A stretch of 64,000 bases of DNA, from positions 84,538 through 148,537 of the forward strand of contig MEPO01000013.1 in assembly GCA_001769805.1 (NCBI GenBank), given 5' to 3'. Under the pieces are notes generated by a model. It had not been told where the DNA came from and made no database searches. It was given only the letters and a program-made list of their open reading frames with translations. Of this stretch, positions 26,522-35,323 are shown one piece after another; the stretch's first letter is position 1, and every line of letters starts with the position of its first letter. The DNA comes from Bdellovibrionales bacterium GWA1_52_35. GTDB taxonomy: Bacteria; Bdellovibrionota; UBA1018. Made by a program: the position numbers and the translations under genes.

Positions 26522-28666
26522 TCAGGGACGAAGAAAACCAAACAGCTTATTCAAACACCCCGCGACCGCAGCTGTAGATTTCTTGACCGGCAAAGGAATG
26601 GTCGAATGAGGCTTCACGGGCGAATATTGCCGGAATTTCAACTTGATATTCTGATCTCCGGCTTTCCACCATTTGCTTTCGTCCGAAGAGCCCAGAAGAA
26701 ATTCAACCGTGTGGCTCTGATCTTTCAGAGAAATGCGGAATTCCACTTTGTCCCCAAGAATATCGGCTTTGACCTTTCCTGAATTTTTCCAGCCATCGAT
26801 TGAGTATTTCAAATTTGCCCCTTCAATCTCGCTCAGCGGGATGCTGTGGCCGAAGAATTTTACCTGCCCGTTGACAACCGGCTGCTCAAGAATGAGCCGG
26901 TACTCAGATGAGCGGGCATCGTAGATATATCGGTTGATACTGCCGCTGATCGGCTCTTTGGCTTCATGAACTGTGAATTTGTAGGGATCAGGGCTCCGGT
27001 AGCCCCGCCTGGAATTTGCGATGGTGGAATCGATGTAATTCCAGATCGTGGAACGATCTCCCGTCTTGAGATACTCATCGATCAAGGTCGTATCCTTCGC
27101 TTGTAAATCCGGACGATACAGTGCAGGAGTTTCAAGGTTGACGAGATGAGCTTTTTCGGAAGCGTAATTCATCAGAGACTGCGGCGGAATTCCATCTTTC
27201 TGGGCTTCAATCAGCACCATTTTCATGAACTCATGATAGGCGTCAGCAAATTCAGTACTGTTAGTGAAATCCGGCAAGGTCCTCGACAAGGAAGCGCTCA
27301 GGGACTGCTTGTCCATCGGATTCTGATCAACCAGCTCGGTCATCACTTTCTTCATGTCATAGGTCGTGGTACTTACCGGCATTACCTTGTCCACGTTTAC
27401 CGGTTTTGCACCCTGAAGTGCCGCCCTCTTTATCAATTCTGCAAGGCGAGAGGCTTCGTCAGTACTTCCAAGTTTTTTGACCAGATTGGCCGGCGCGCCA
27501 GTGAGTTCCAGGAATAACTCAGAAATACGAGCGTCATAAACCTTTTGGAACCGAGCCGTGAGCGACTCGGAAGAAGGGATCGCATTCTGAAGCCCCTCAG
27601 GGAGGTGATCCCTCAACGAAGCCACAAAGTTCCTAATCAACTCATTTTGAATCTCGACTGTTTGTCCCGCGCCCTCGACAGAATTGAGGATTCGAATTTG
27701 CCCATAGCCGGGCTGCGCGGTCATCGTACCGAAATCAAGGAACTTGCCGGTTACCTCGAAATTGGATTGGCTGGCAGTACCGTGATAGACGCGCTTAACG
27801 AACGCTGAGGCATACTGTTCCGCCACACGATCGCTGTATTCATGTAGCCCGGCAACAAGCTTCTTCTCTGCGGAGGCCCCGCTCAGTTCAGGCGGAACCG
27901 GCAGTACGTTAATAATCAGTTTTGCGGAAGCAGCGGTTCTGGACCTGTCACTGCGAATTAAGGTACCGCTGCCATTGGGCGCTCTCATGTAATGGGCCGG
28001 TCGAATTGGATCTTCCCGGATGATCAGGGCATTACGCTCCCTGCCGCCATCCTTCCACACTGTATAGGTGCCCGGGTCTATAACGGCGATCACTCGATTT
28101 GCGCCGTGAGGCAGATCATTGCTCATTTCGCCCCAAATCACCTCTCGGATGGACTCCTCCAAAGATGCGCGACCATGCGCATGGTCATAACCTTGACCGT
28201 GTCCTACCAGAGGAGTGACACCGATGCCTTTGATCTGGATTTTGCCCGCCGAAGCCGCGCGACCACTCCCGAAGTTATAGCCAATCCCCCTGCCCCCATA
28301 GCGATCTGCATAGAATGTTTTTTCTTTGGACGTGTATGTCGCCGGAGAGTCATTCGGCCCTGGCACGCCCCAGGCAAAAGCATTCAATATTTCTTTTTCA
28401 AACTCCGGCACGAGTCCTTCGGCTGGAATATCAATTCCCGCTTCGCGAAGCAGATCGTAATTAAGCCAAAGCACTTTGGCATTCGCCAATTGCTTTGCTT
28501 TCACTTTGACATAGCCTTCCGGCGCTATTGCGAGACCCAGTAATTTGGGTGGTCCCGCGCTCAGTGTTTCAATCGGGGCTGCTAAAATCGCCGGGCCCCA
28601 GCTCAGGAGCAGGAGAAGGGAAATTGAGCGAACCAGAATTGCCTGAAAATGAGAACGCAGCATCAT
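26522..28666 (-). CDS. Exported SelO-like pseudokinase-fold protein with extra C-terminal domain
   Basis: I start at ATG 28666, which gives a clean signal peptide (ending ILAAP) and 714 residues; a GTG at 28711 is also possible. Residues about 120-315 resemble SelO, the AMPylating pseudokinase. KIQIKGIG matches the ATP-site LKGAG with Lys146, and HGRASLEESIREV matches GDGRAVLRSSIRE with Glu175. HGTASQSNFEV then FLDFGTM matches HGVMNTDNMS and DYGPF. The Mg ligands Asn302 and Asp311 are kept, but the Asp of NTDN is Ser301. SelO proteins are normally cytoplasmic or mitochondrial. The C-terminal 350 residues are unlike SelO. It follows a PAP2 gene by 60 bases. Confidence 0.65.
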   Translation of the reverse strand: MMLRSHFQAILVRSISLLLLLSWGPAILAAPIETLSAGPPKLLGLAIAPEGYVKVKAKQLANAKVLWLNYDLLREAGIDIPAEGLVPEFEKEILNAFAWGVPGPNDSPATYTSKEKTFYADRYGGRGIGYNFGSGRAASAGKIQIKGIGVTPLVGHGQGYDHAHGRASLEESIREVIWGEMSNDLPHGANRVIAVIDPGTYTVWKDGGRERNALIIREDPIRPAHYMRAPNGSGTLIRSDRSRTAASAKLIINVLPVPPELSGASAEKKLVAGLHEYSDRVAEQYASAFVKRVYHGTASQSNFEVTGKFLDFGTMTAQPGYGQIRILNSVEGAGQTVEIQNELIRNFVASLRDHLPEGLQNAIPSSESLTARFQKVYDARISELFLELTGAPANLVKKLGSTDEASRLAELIKRAALQGAKPVNVDKVMPVSTTTYDMKKVMTELVDQNPMDKQSLSASLSRTLPDFTNSTEFADAYHEFMKMVLIEAQKDGIPPQSLMNYASEKAHLVNLETPALYRPDLQAKDTTLIDEYLKTGDRSTIWNYIDSTIANSRRGYRSPDPYKFTVHEAKEPISGSINRYIYDARSSEYRLILEQPVVNGQVKFFGHSIPLSEIEGANLKYSIDGWKNSGKVKADILGDKVEFRISLKDQSHTVEFLLGSSDESKWWKAGDQNIKLKFRQYSPVKPHSTIPLPVKKSTAAVAGCLNKLFGFLRP

Positions 28667-28726
28667 TATCTGATCGGCTATTGACGGGCAAAAGCTGAGA
28701 ACTGAAGCCACAAAATTCTTTAAATC

Positions 28727-30097
28727 CTAAAACCAGACATGACAGGCAAGTCCTGGAGCCGCTGTTTTGTCGTCACCCACGTAAGCGGGGGTCAGAATAC
28801 CTTTGCGGGTCATCCCTGTTTTTTTCGATTTATCTGAAAAACCAAAATGCAGATAACGAGGTAGGACGAAACCCGCAAGCAACCCTACCGCGGTCCCGGC
28901 CGCAACATCTGACAGGTAGTGATTGTCTGAAACAATCCGCATCACGCCTGTGGCTGATGCCAACGCCAAAGAAGCCAGGCAGGCTGCGTTGTCCGCAGCC
29001 TTGGAGTCATATAGGCTCAAATACGAATGCGAAGTGCAGATCAACCCTGCCGCCGTGAAGGCCAGGGCCGAGTGCCCACTCATGAAGCTCTTGCGATCTT
29101 CAAGTGATCCACAGATCTCGCCGGGAGGACAGTTTTCGACAAACGGGCGGTTGCGGTCGAAAGCGGCCTTGGTTGCATTTGAAAGCATTCCTGCGAAGAG
29201 AAAAGACTCTGCACTGATCAATCCCAGCTGTACGGCAGTTTCAGTATCGGTTTTGCCGCGAGCCCGGGCAACACCGGCATCGAGCATGGGGTACAGAATC
29301 AAACCACCCATCAGGACCGTGCTCGCTTTTGATATCAGGTCGTTCGTCTTCGAATCCGAAAGGCCCATCAGGCTTCTGATCTTTTCATCGAACCCCGGTG
29401 CGTCGCCAAACTGCAAAGGCTTGCTTGGGCGAAGAATATCGTTCGTCAGGAAAGTCGTGGCCCCCATCAAACCGACCGCAATATACTCACTTTTTCGAAA
29501 TTTGGGCCACTGAGGGTCCCATTTCACGATTTCTTTTTTCTCGAGGATTTTCGGTTCATACCGGCTCAAGGAAGCCAGCAGATTTTCCTTCAACCTGGGC
29601 GTCGCCGCCTGTTCTTTGAGCTTGTCCGCAAGTTCACGCAGAGACTTTCTGGATGCTTCGGGCAACTTCAGATCGGCTTGCTTCAGACTGGACTCTATTG
29701 CCTCAGCATGCACGAGAAGCCCCCGGCGAATTTCCTCTTCTGACTGATTTTCTATAATCAGGCGTTCATTCATGATCAGAAGCCGGGCCTTCGAAACAGA
29801 TTCCAGCAACTCCACTTCAGCAGCGGGCTTCCCGTTCTGATCGCAGGTCAACCAGCCTCGCTCCCCCTCTTTGTCTCCAAAGGTCAGGAGTGCAGGATTG
29901 GAAGTAGGCAGAAGGTCCGGTGCCCCGGCTGTGCAAACCTGCACTTGATTGGGTTCAAGGATCGTGAGGGAGTGCTGCGCGCGATCCCAGGTCTTGAGCA
30001 GAAGATCGTCTTCGGCCGTGCGCAGGACTTCAGACCAAGCTGGCGTGATCACGATTCCGGAAATCCAGATAAGACTCAAAAGAGTTGCAAACTTCAT
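28727..30097 (-). CDS. PAP2-superfamily phosphatase, exported
   Basis: Start ATG 30097 leaves a signal peptide MKFATLLSLIWISG...PAWS and 456 residues. The first half (about 25-190) is hydrophilic and unrecognised. The second half carries the acid-phosphatase triad: KAAFDRNRP, MSGHSALAF and RIVSDNHYLSDV (R-x5-H-x3-D). Hydrophobic helices surround these motifs. Such enzymes remove phosphate from lipid phosphates (phosphatidate, undecaprenyl pyrophosphate, lipid A) at the periplasmic face. It probably forms an operon with the downstream SelO-like gene. Confidence 0.85.
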   Translation of the reverse strand: MKFATLLSLIWISGIVITPAWSEVLRTAEDDLLLKTWDRAQHSLTILEPNQVQVCTAGAPDLLPTSNPALLTFGDKEGERGWLTCDQNGKPAAEVELLESVSKARLLIMNERLIIENQSEEEIRRGLLVHAEAIESSLKQADLKLPEASRKSLRELADKLKEQAATPRLKENLLASLSRYEPKILEKKEIVKWDPQWPKFRKSEYIAVGLMGATTFLTNDILRPSKPLQFGDAPGFDEKIRSLMGLSDSKTNDLISKASTVLMGGLILYPMLDAGVARARGKTDTETAVQLGLISAESFLFAGMLSNATKAAFDRNRPFVENCPPGEICGSLEDRKSFMSGHSALAFTAAGLICTSHSYLSLYDSKAADNAACLASLALASATGVMRIVSDNHYLSDVAAGTAVGLLAGFVLPRYLHFGFSDKSKKTGMTRKGILTPAYVGDDKTAAPGLACHVWF

Positions 30098-30464
30098 AAC
30101 TATACAAAATTCTACCACGCGTCATTCGGACGGAATACAAAATCGAAGTATCAGCTTTATAGAGCAGCTCAGGGGATACAACACGGTGCATTAATCTTAA
30201 TTTCTGGTCTGAACACTGCATCTTTGCACCCCATGGAAAAAGATGCGGTGAAATCCCCAGAACCTGATCGTCTCCGGAACCATCCCCAAGCCGAGCCTCG
30301 ACGCAGCAAACCGGACCCGACCACCGTTCGTCGCGAACGCGCCAAAGCCTTACGCTTGAAGAACAGAGCCAAGCGCATGCGCAGAGTGGGCTGAAGTTTC
30401 GGGGATAATAATTTCGCGGGTAATAAATTGACGCCCAATTTCTTTTCATGAGAGAAGGGCGGGG
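30098..30464. other. Intergenic region between PAP2 and terC genes
   Basis: About 370 bases divergent between the PAP2 gene (minus) and terC (plus). Apart from a possible 53-residue basic ORF (30233-30394) I see no RNA gene, repeat or terminator. The last 30 bases contain GGGCGGGG, the likely ribosome-binding site of terC. Confidence 0.5.
30233..30394 (+). CDS. Possible small basic protein (53 aa)
   Basis: ATG 30233 opens a 53-codon frame rich in Arg, Lys and Pro and ending in RAKRMRR. The C-terminal half could be a basic helix of a nucleic-acid-binding or ribosome-associated peptide. There is no clear ribosome-binding site, and the upstream frame stays open as an antisense shadow, so this may be chance. 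Confidence 0.3.
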   Translation: MEKDAVKSPEPDRLRNHPQAEPRRSKPDPTTVRRERAKALRLKNRAKRMRRVG

Positions 30465-31136
30465 ATGATTACGTTTCAAGACATTGTTGTTGTCGGCTTC
30501 CTCGCTTTTTTGGAAGCAATTCTTTCGATCGATAATGCGGTCGTGCTGGCCGTCATGGTCAAACACCTGCCTCCGAAGCAACAAAAGATGGCCCTGACTT
30601 ACGGGCTCGCCGGCGCAGTCGTCTTCCGTCTGATCGCCTTATCCATTGCCACCTATCTTATTCAGATGCGGTGGGTGAAATTTGTCGGCGGCGGTTATCT
30701 CATTTTCATCGGACTCAAACACCTTCTGCAGAAACAGCCGCACGGAGACGAAACCAAACCTGTCCGTCATGCAGGTTTCTGGAAAACAGTCGTCATGATC
30801 GAAATCATGGATATTGCTTTCGCGGTCGATTCAATCCTGGCCGCGGTTGCCATCAGCCCCAAGCTCTGGATCGTTTTCTTCGGCGGGTTCATCGGAGTGC
30901 TGATGATTCGTTATGCGGCGACCTTTTTTGCAAAATTATTGCTCAATTTCCCGACCTTCGAAGTTTCGGCCTACTTGCTGGTACTCGTGATCGGCCTGAA
31001 ACTCACCATGGAGGGCTTTCATTTTCCGGGCGTGGATTTTATGAGCGCTTCGAATCCCGCCTTCTGGATTTTCTGGATGGCTATGGCTCTCTGCGTGGCC
31101 TTTGGTTTCAGGCGGACAAAGAAGTCACCGTCTTGA
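30465..31136 (+). CDS. TerC-family integral membrane protein
   Basis: The 223 residues have about seven transmembrane helices and the two acidic signature helices of TerC/Alx proteins: FLEAILSIDNAVVLAVM and EIMDIAFAVDSILAAVAIS. Family members have been linked to manganese export, metal loading of exported proteins and tellurite resistance. The group closest to this length lacks extra CBS domains. No manganese (yybP-ykoY) riboswitch is obvious upstream. The 3' end overlaps the convergent histidine-kinase gene by 29 bases. Confidence 0.92.
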   Translation: MITFQDIVVVGFLAFLEAILSIDNAVVLAVMVKHLPPKQQKMALTYGLAGAVVFRLIALSIATYLIQMRWVKFVGGGYLIFIGLKHLLQKQPHGDETKPVRHAGFWKTVVMIEIMDIAFAVDSILAAVAISPKLWIVFFGGFIGVLMIRYAATFFAKLLLNFPTFEVSAYLLVLVIGLKLTMEGFHFPGVDFMSASNPAFWIFWMAMALCVAFGFRRTKKSPS

Positions 31137-32343
31137 TCGGAAAGTAAGCTTCAAAGACATTTCCTTTTCCAGGGATGCTTTCAACCAGCATCACGTTTCC
31201 CCCATGGAGCTGCGCAATCTGCTTTGAAATGAATAACCCCAGCCCCATCCCCCCCATCCGGGCGGTACGCTGAGCTCTCTCAAAAGGGTGAAATATTCTC
31301 TCACGATCCTCGAGCGGCACTGCCGGGCCCTGGTCCCGCACCGAAAGCCTGAAGGCGCCGGAGCTTTCGGCCAGTTTGACCCAGACACTGCCTCCTTCAG
31401 GCGAAAAGCGGATGCCATTCATTATCAGATTGGTCACGAGTTCTTCGAACCGTACAGGATCCACCCAGGCGGTCAATATGGGGGGGCTTTCCAGTTTCAA
31501 AGAAACCCCCGCTTCGGCAGCAATAATATTCATTCTCTGGCTACTGGATTCTTTCAGAATCGAAGCCACGTCCACTTCCGACGGTTCCACCACGAACCGG
31601 CCATTCTGAATCCGGGATACATTCAGCAGGCCGTCGATCAACTCATTGAGGCGCTCAACCTGACGAATCACCATTTTGAGAAATGACTGCTGCCGTGCAA
31701 TTTGTTCACCCTCCGGTTCATCTTTCTTCTGCCGAAGAACGCGCTCCTGAAGCTGCAGAATGCCGTAAATCGCGGTCAACGGCGTCTTGAGGTCATGGCT
31801 CGCAATAGAAAGGAACTGACCTCGCTGAGCGATGATCGATTCTAGCTGTGCAATTTCACCCAGTTCCGAAAATCTCTGCGCAAGTGCCAACCCGAGAATA
31901 CCCTGTCGCACGTCCTGCTCATGATCGCCGCCCAACGCGAGCCACCCTGCCTCCTGCTTGATTTTGGCTTCAGCGCCGCGCCCGTTGAGCCAGCTCTGTA
32001 TCGAGATTGGAATAATAGTGATCGATCGCGGCGCCCTCAAGCGCCAAAACGGAAAGTTTCTTTCACCCACCGGAAAAGTCCGCAGATCGCCTGCCTTCGG
32101 AGAAGGATCCAGAAGGCTAATTTGCGTTCGGAGAAATTCCTTCAGAGCGGCTTCGGCAGTCTCTGGAACAAGATCCGGCTCAAAAGTCCCGACCGCGAGC
32201 AACTCAGGCTGTCCGGGAACACTGAGCTGGATTGCGGCGAATTGTGCCCCACAGACTTGTGCGGCCCGTGAAGCGGCGGCCGCGAGCTCCGCCTCACTTT
32301 TCGGGAGTGTACTGACATTCCGATAAAACGAAGACAGACGCAT
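31108..32343 (-). CDS. Soluble sensor histidine kinase
   Basis: I start at ATG 32343 (GGAG a few bases upstream; ATG 32352 is the alternative), giving about 411 residues. The tracked 70-residue upstream extension has no protein-like character. No transmembrane segments are present. The N-terminal 160 residues look GAF-like (AAQVCGAQFAAIQLSV). HisKA follows with phospho-acceptor SHDLKTPLTAIYGIL, then HATPase_c with the N box NLIMNGIRFS and G boxes RDQGPAV and GMGLGLFISKQIAQLHGG. There is no receiver or adjacent response regulator, so it is an orphan cytoplasmic kinase. Confidence 0.9.
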   Translation of the reverse strand: MRLSSFYRNVSTLPKSEAELAAAASRAAQVCGAQFAAIQLSVPGQPELLAVGTFEPDLVPETAEAALKEFLRTQISLLDPSPKAGDLRTFPVGERNFPFWRLRAPRSITIIPISIQSWLNGRGAEAKIKQEAGWLALGGDHEQDVRQGILGLALAQRFSELGEIAQLESIIAQRGQFLSIASHDLKTPLTAIYGILQLQERVLRQKKDEPEGEQIARQQSFLKMVIRQVERLNELIDGLLNVSRIQNGRFVVEPSEVDVASILKESSSQRMNIIAAEAGVSLKLESPPILTAWVDPVRFEELVTNLIMNGIRFSPEGGSVWVKLAESSGAFRLSVRDQGPAVPLEDRERIFHPFERAQRTARMGGMGLGLFISKQIAQLHGGNVMLVESIPGKGNVFEAYFPIKTVTSLSA

Positions 32344-32676
32344 GGTCTCCATTTCCTCTTGATACCATAAAGATTTGCGTGACCGTTCTGCGTAAAAGGA
32401 GGTGCAAGGTGCGCATATTTCAAAATTTCCGGGGCATGCTTTTTGTACTTTGAGAAAGCGTTGGTCACATCTCGATAAACATCCTGCATGACCATTCGAG
32501 GAAGTGAGTTGCATCAGCATCAACCGCCCCCGACTGACGCGACCCACCTCGAAGGGGGGCAAGCTCCGGCTTGCCCCTTTTCTTTTTATACCGGGGACTT
32601 AGCGCAATCAAGCGCAGCACTGCATTCGCATTAAATGAAAAAAAGTATTATTCCGATAGAGGAGTAACGACCCTGT
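32344..32676. other. Divergent intergenic region with tiny ORF and orphan terminator
   Basis: 333 bases between the histidine kinase (minus) and the cyclic-nucleotide-binding gene (plus). On the plus strand AAAGGAGGTG precedes a GTG that opens a 14-codon, Phe-rich ORF (about 32411-32455). Further on lies a strong intrinsic terminator (32556-32587) with no annotated plus-strand gene before it. This arrangement would fit a small RNA or an attenuated leader. Confidence 0.4.
32556..32587 (+). terminator. Rho-independent terminator upstream of the CNBD gene
   Basis: A nine-bp perfect stem GGGGCAAGC/GCTTGCCCC with a TCCG loop, followed by TTTTCTTTTT. The U-tract is on the plus strand only, so it ends plus-strand transcription that started between 32344 and 32555. 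Confidence 0.85.
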
Positions 32677-33843
32677 ATGGAAACTCCTTTAAAACCTGGC
32701 ACACCTCCTCCCTCCTCAGCGCGCCCGCAGCAGACGGCGACTCAACCTAAGGCCGCCGCGCGACCAGCACCAGCACCTGCTCCCGCACCGGCTCAGACGG
32801 CGCGGCACCTGAAGAAAGGCGAGCTGCTTTTCGCGGAGGGCGAAAATTCCAGAGCCATGTATTTTTTGAAAACAGGAATGCTTCGAATTTTCAAAAAAAA
32901 GGGCGAATCCCACATTGAAATCGATACGATTCATTCCGGCCAGGTCGTAGGCGAACTTGCATTCCTGGACGGCAACCCACGTTCGGCTTCGGGCGAAGCG
33001 TTGACCGAGTGCGATCTGGTCGAAGTTTCAGGACCTGTATTCCAGGATGTGCTGACAAAAATGCCTGACTGGTTGAAAATTCTGCTCAAGACGGTCGTCG
33101 CGCGTCTGAGAACCGCGAGCACCCGGATCCGTCAGCTTGAGTCCGCTAGTGTGGCGGTTGATTATTCGGACAAAGACGGCAAGCGCAATTCTCATTATGT
33201 TTACCTTTCACCGATTGATGTCCTGAAGATCGCCTCAGGAATCCTGCTGGTCTGCGCCCGCAATGGTGCGGGCGTTCCGGGCGGCGTCACAGTCCGGGTA
33301 GGTTTGCTTCAGAGATACGTGAATCAGATCATGGGAGTTCCGGTCGCAAAGATCACCACCTTCATGGATGTACTTGAGCAGGTGAATGTAATCAAAACTT
33401 CCAGCGATGGCGACAGCCAGCAAAGCATTCTGCAAGATATCGACTTTCTTGAGCAGCTCATCACGTATCTGAACGAAGAAAATCTGCTCGAACCCTCCAA
33501 ACGCCACGACCTGACCATCCGGGGATTTCTCGTCATGGGCCTGATGGCCAAACACATGGATCAGTACGGAACTGACCAGGTGACGGGAATGAAGGTTCTG
33601 AATATCGCTGAAATCAGGAAAAAGGAAACCACCGCAGCCGGGAAAGAAGCTTTCCGGATTGAGGAATTCCCGGAGCTCGTCAAGCTGGGCTACGCAACCG
33701 GGCTGAACATAAAATCAACTGATGAAATGTTCACCTCGATTAAAGCGGAATTTTTCATGCATGCTTACCGCCTGCAGCGTCTCGTAGTTTCCATCCAGGC
33801 GGTCAACGAACAAAAGCGTAAAGCCGGCTCGATGGGCCGCTAA
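32677..33843 (+). CDS. Cyclic nucleotide-binding-domain regulatory protein with Pro/Ala-rich N-terminus
   Basis: The 388 residues start with a low-complexity Pro/Ala/Gln segment (about 1-45). A CAP-like effector domain follows (about 48-155), with GELLFAEGENSRAMYFLKTG and GQVVGELAFLDGNPRSA. The phosphate-binding cassette Arg is present in PRSA, so cAMP or cGMP could bind. The rest (about 170-388) is helical and contains a winged-helix-like region (about 190-240) but not the Crp HTH. The GAGGAG ribosome-binding site is about 12 bases before ATG. Its stop overlaps the convergent manC stop by four bases. Confidence 0.8.
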   Translation: METPLKPGTPPPSSARPQQTATQPKAAARPAPAPAPAPAQTARHLKKGELLFAEGENSRAMYFLKTGMLRIFKKKGESHIEIDTIHSGQVVGELAFLDGNPRSASGEALTECDLVEVSGPVFQDVLTKMPDWLKILLKTVVARLRTASTRIRQLESASVAVDYSDKDGKRNSHYVYLSPIDVLKIASGILLVCARNGAGVPGGVTVRVGLLQRYVNQIMGVPVAKITTFMDVLEQVNVIKTSSDGDSQQSILQDIDFLEQLITYLNEENLLEPSKRHDLTIRGFLVMGLMAKHMDQYGTDQVTGMKVLNIAEIRKKETTAAGKEAFRIEEFPELVKLGYATGLNIKSTDEMFTSIKAEFFMHAYRLQRLVVSIQAVNEQKRKAGSMGR

Positions 33844-34913
33844 ACCAGATCGGGACGAACCGTCTTCAGACGGTCCACGATTTTCTTGATATCTTGCGCC
33901 TTTTCTTTATGCGCGACCAGAATCGCCTGCCCGTGTTCCACCACGATCAGATCACTCACCCCAAGGATTGCAACCAGCCTGCCTGGTGCGTCCACGATGT
34001 TTCCATCTGACTCAACAGCCAGCAACTCGCCCCCGGTGACTACTCCGCCCTCACGGCGCGCCTGCAATACATCAGCCGCACCCTCGAGCGAAATCCAGCT
34101 GCCAAGATCATCCCAACCGCAGTCGAGCGGAAAGGAAACCACGTTCCGGGCTTTCTCCATGATCCCGTAATCAATCGAAGTCGCTGTCATTTGCGGGTAG
34201 GCCTTCTGCAGGTCACCACCTGAACTTTCCCAGGCCCTCTTCATCTCCGGCATGAATTCGTCGAAAGCCTTCAGGATCACATCCGCACGCCAGACAAACA
34301 TTCCACCATTCCAGAGATAATTCCCTGCCCTCAGGAATTCCTGCGCCCTCTCGGCATTGGGCTTTTCCACAAATGCATCCACCTTGCGGCAAGTACCACC
34401 CGGCAAGGCACTACCGATACGGAGGTAGCCATATCCGGTTTCGGGCCTCGTCGGCTGCACGCCCAGCGTAACGAGATCATCATGAACCTGTGCCCACTCC
34501 GCGGCTGCCCGGACGGAAGTTCTGAATTTTTCCGGCTGGGAAATGTAATGATCCGCCGGCATGACCAGCATGATTCCGCGCGGGTCTTTTTCAGCAACGG
34601 CGCGCGCCCCCCAATAGACACAAGGCGCGGTATTCCGGCCCTGCGGCTCAGCCAGGATCGTCACTTGCGGGGCATTCTGTGCCACTGCTTCGCTGAGAAG
34701 CTGGGTCGTGATGATCATCCGGTGTTTCTGTCCCTGGGCTCCGCCCGGCACGAGACCGTCAAAGCGGTTGAGTGTCTGCGAAAGGAGTGATGGCGCCTGA
34801 GGTTCCGAAGCGGAGGAAAACGAGAGAAGCTGCTTGGGACGCCGGGATGTGCTCTTTGGCCAGAAACGTGTTCCGCTCCCACCCGCAATAATGACGAGAA
34901 AAAGGTTGTTCAT
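33840..34913 (-). CDS. manC: Mannose-1-phosphate guanylyltransferase (monofunctional)
   Basis: It makes GDP-mannose from mannose-1-phosphate and GTP. The 357 residues show the pyrophosphorylase motif GGSGTRFWPKS at the N-terminus, MPADHYIS, and the sugar-binding VEKPN and NYLWNGGMF. It ends where the isomerase cupin begins in bifunctional type II enzymes; here that cupin is a separate gene eight bases upstream. It fits the nearby surface-glycan genes, including a mannosyltransferase-like GT4. Confidence 0.92.
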   Translation of the reverse strand: MNNLFLVIIAGGSGTRFWPKSTSRRPKQLLSFSSASEPQAPSLLSQTLNRFDGLVPGGAQGQKHRMIITTQLLSEAVAQNAPQVTILAEPQGRNTAPCVYWGARAVAEKDPRGIMLVMPADHYISQPEKFRTSVRAAAEWAQVHDDLVTLGVQPTRPETGYGYLRIGSALPGGTCRKVDAFVEKPNAERAQEFLRAGNYLWNGGMFVWRADVILKAFDEFMPEMKRAWESSGGDLQKAYPQMTATSIDYGIMEKARNVVSFPLDCGWDDLGSWISLEGAADVLQARREGGVVTGGELLAVESDGNIVDAPGRLVAILGVSDLIVVEHGQAILVAHKEKAQDIKKIVDRLKTVRPDLV

Positions 34914-34921
34914 AAAATCAC

Positions 34922-35308
34922 TCAGGCCTGAGTAGTGCCGGCCCGGCCATAGCCGTCTTCCAGCCGCACGACGTCTTCAAGAAACGGTGTGGAAACCTCA
35001 AAAATATCGCAATCCTCGTTGGCAATCATCCGATGCTTCCGATGCGGTGGAATATGGTGCGCCTCTCCGGCTGCAAGTTTGACATCCATCATCTCGCCGC
35101 GATCGTTTTCGAAAACCAAGGTCATGCTGCCAGACTGGACGAAAATCGTTTCTTCTTTCCTCTCGTGGTACTGCAACGAGAGCTGATGGCCGCGGTTGAT
35201 ATGAAGAACTTTGCCCACATAATCCGGAGTCTTGGCCCAGATAAGCTCGTAACCCCAAGGCTTCTGCACTTTTTGAATCGGCTGTTTAGAGGTAATCTCG
35301 ATAGACAT
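34922..35308 (-). CDS. Mannose-6-phosphate isomerase-like cupin
   Basis: The 128 residues correspond to the C-terminal cupin of bifunctional ManC/AlgA: KPWGYELIWAKTPDYVGKVL, then QLSLQYHERKEE (metal-binding His), and PPHRKHRMIA. It is immediately upstream of manC on the same strand, so the two halves of a usually fused enzyme are split here. It probably isomerises fructose-6-phosphate to mannose-6-phosphate. Confidence 0.88.
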   Translation of the reverse strand: MSIEITSKQPIQKVQKPWGYELIWAKTPDYVGKVLHINRGHQLSLQYHERKEETIFVQSGSMTLVFENDRGEMMDVKLAAGEAHHIPPHRKHRMIANEDCDIFEVSTPFLEDVVRLEDGYGRAGTTQA

Positions 35309-35323
35309 ATGAAAAGACGCTTA

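Noticed and set aside
27992-28543. 183-aa plus-strand ORF inside the SelO-like gene
   Set aside because: Antisense frame with no domain; the minus-strand frame carries the SelO motifs.
32344-32562. N-terminal 70-residue extension of the histidine kinase in the ORF track
   Set aside because: No protein-like pattern, and good starts with GGAG upstream occur at 32343/32352.
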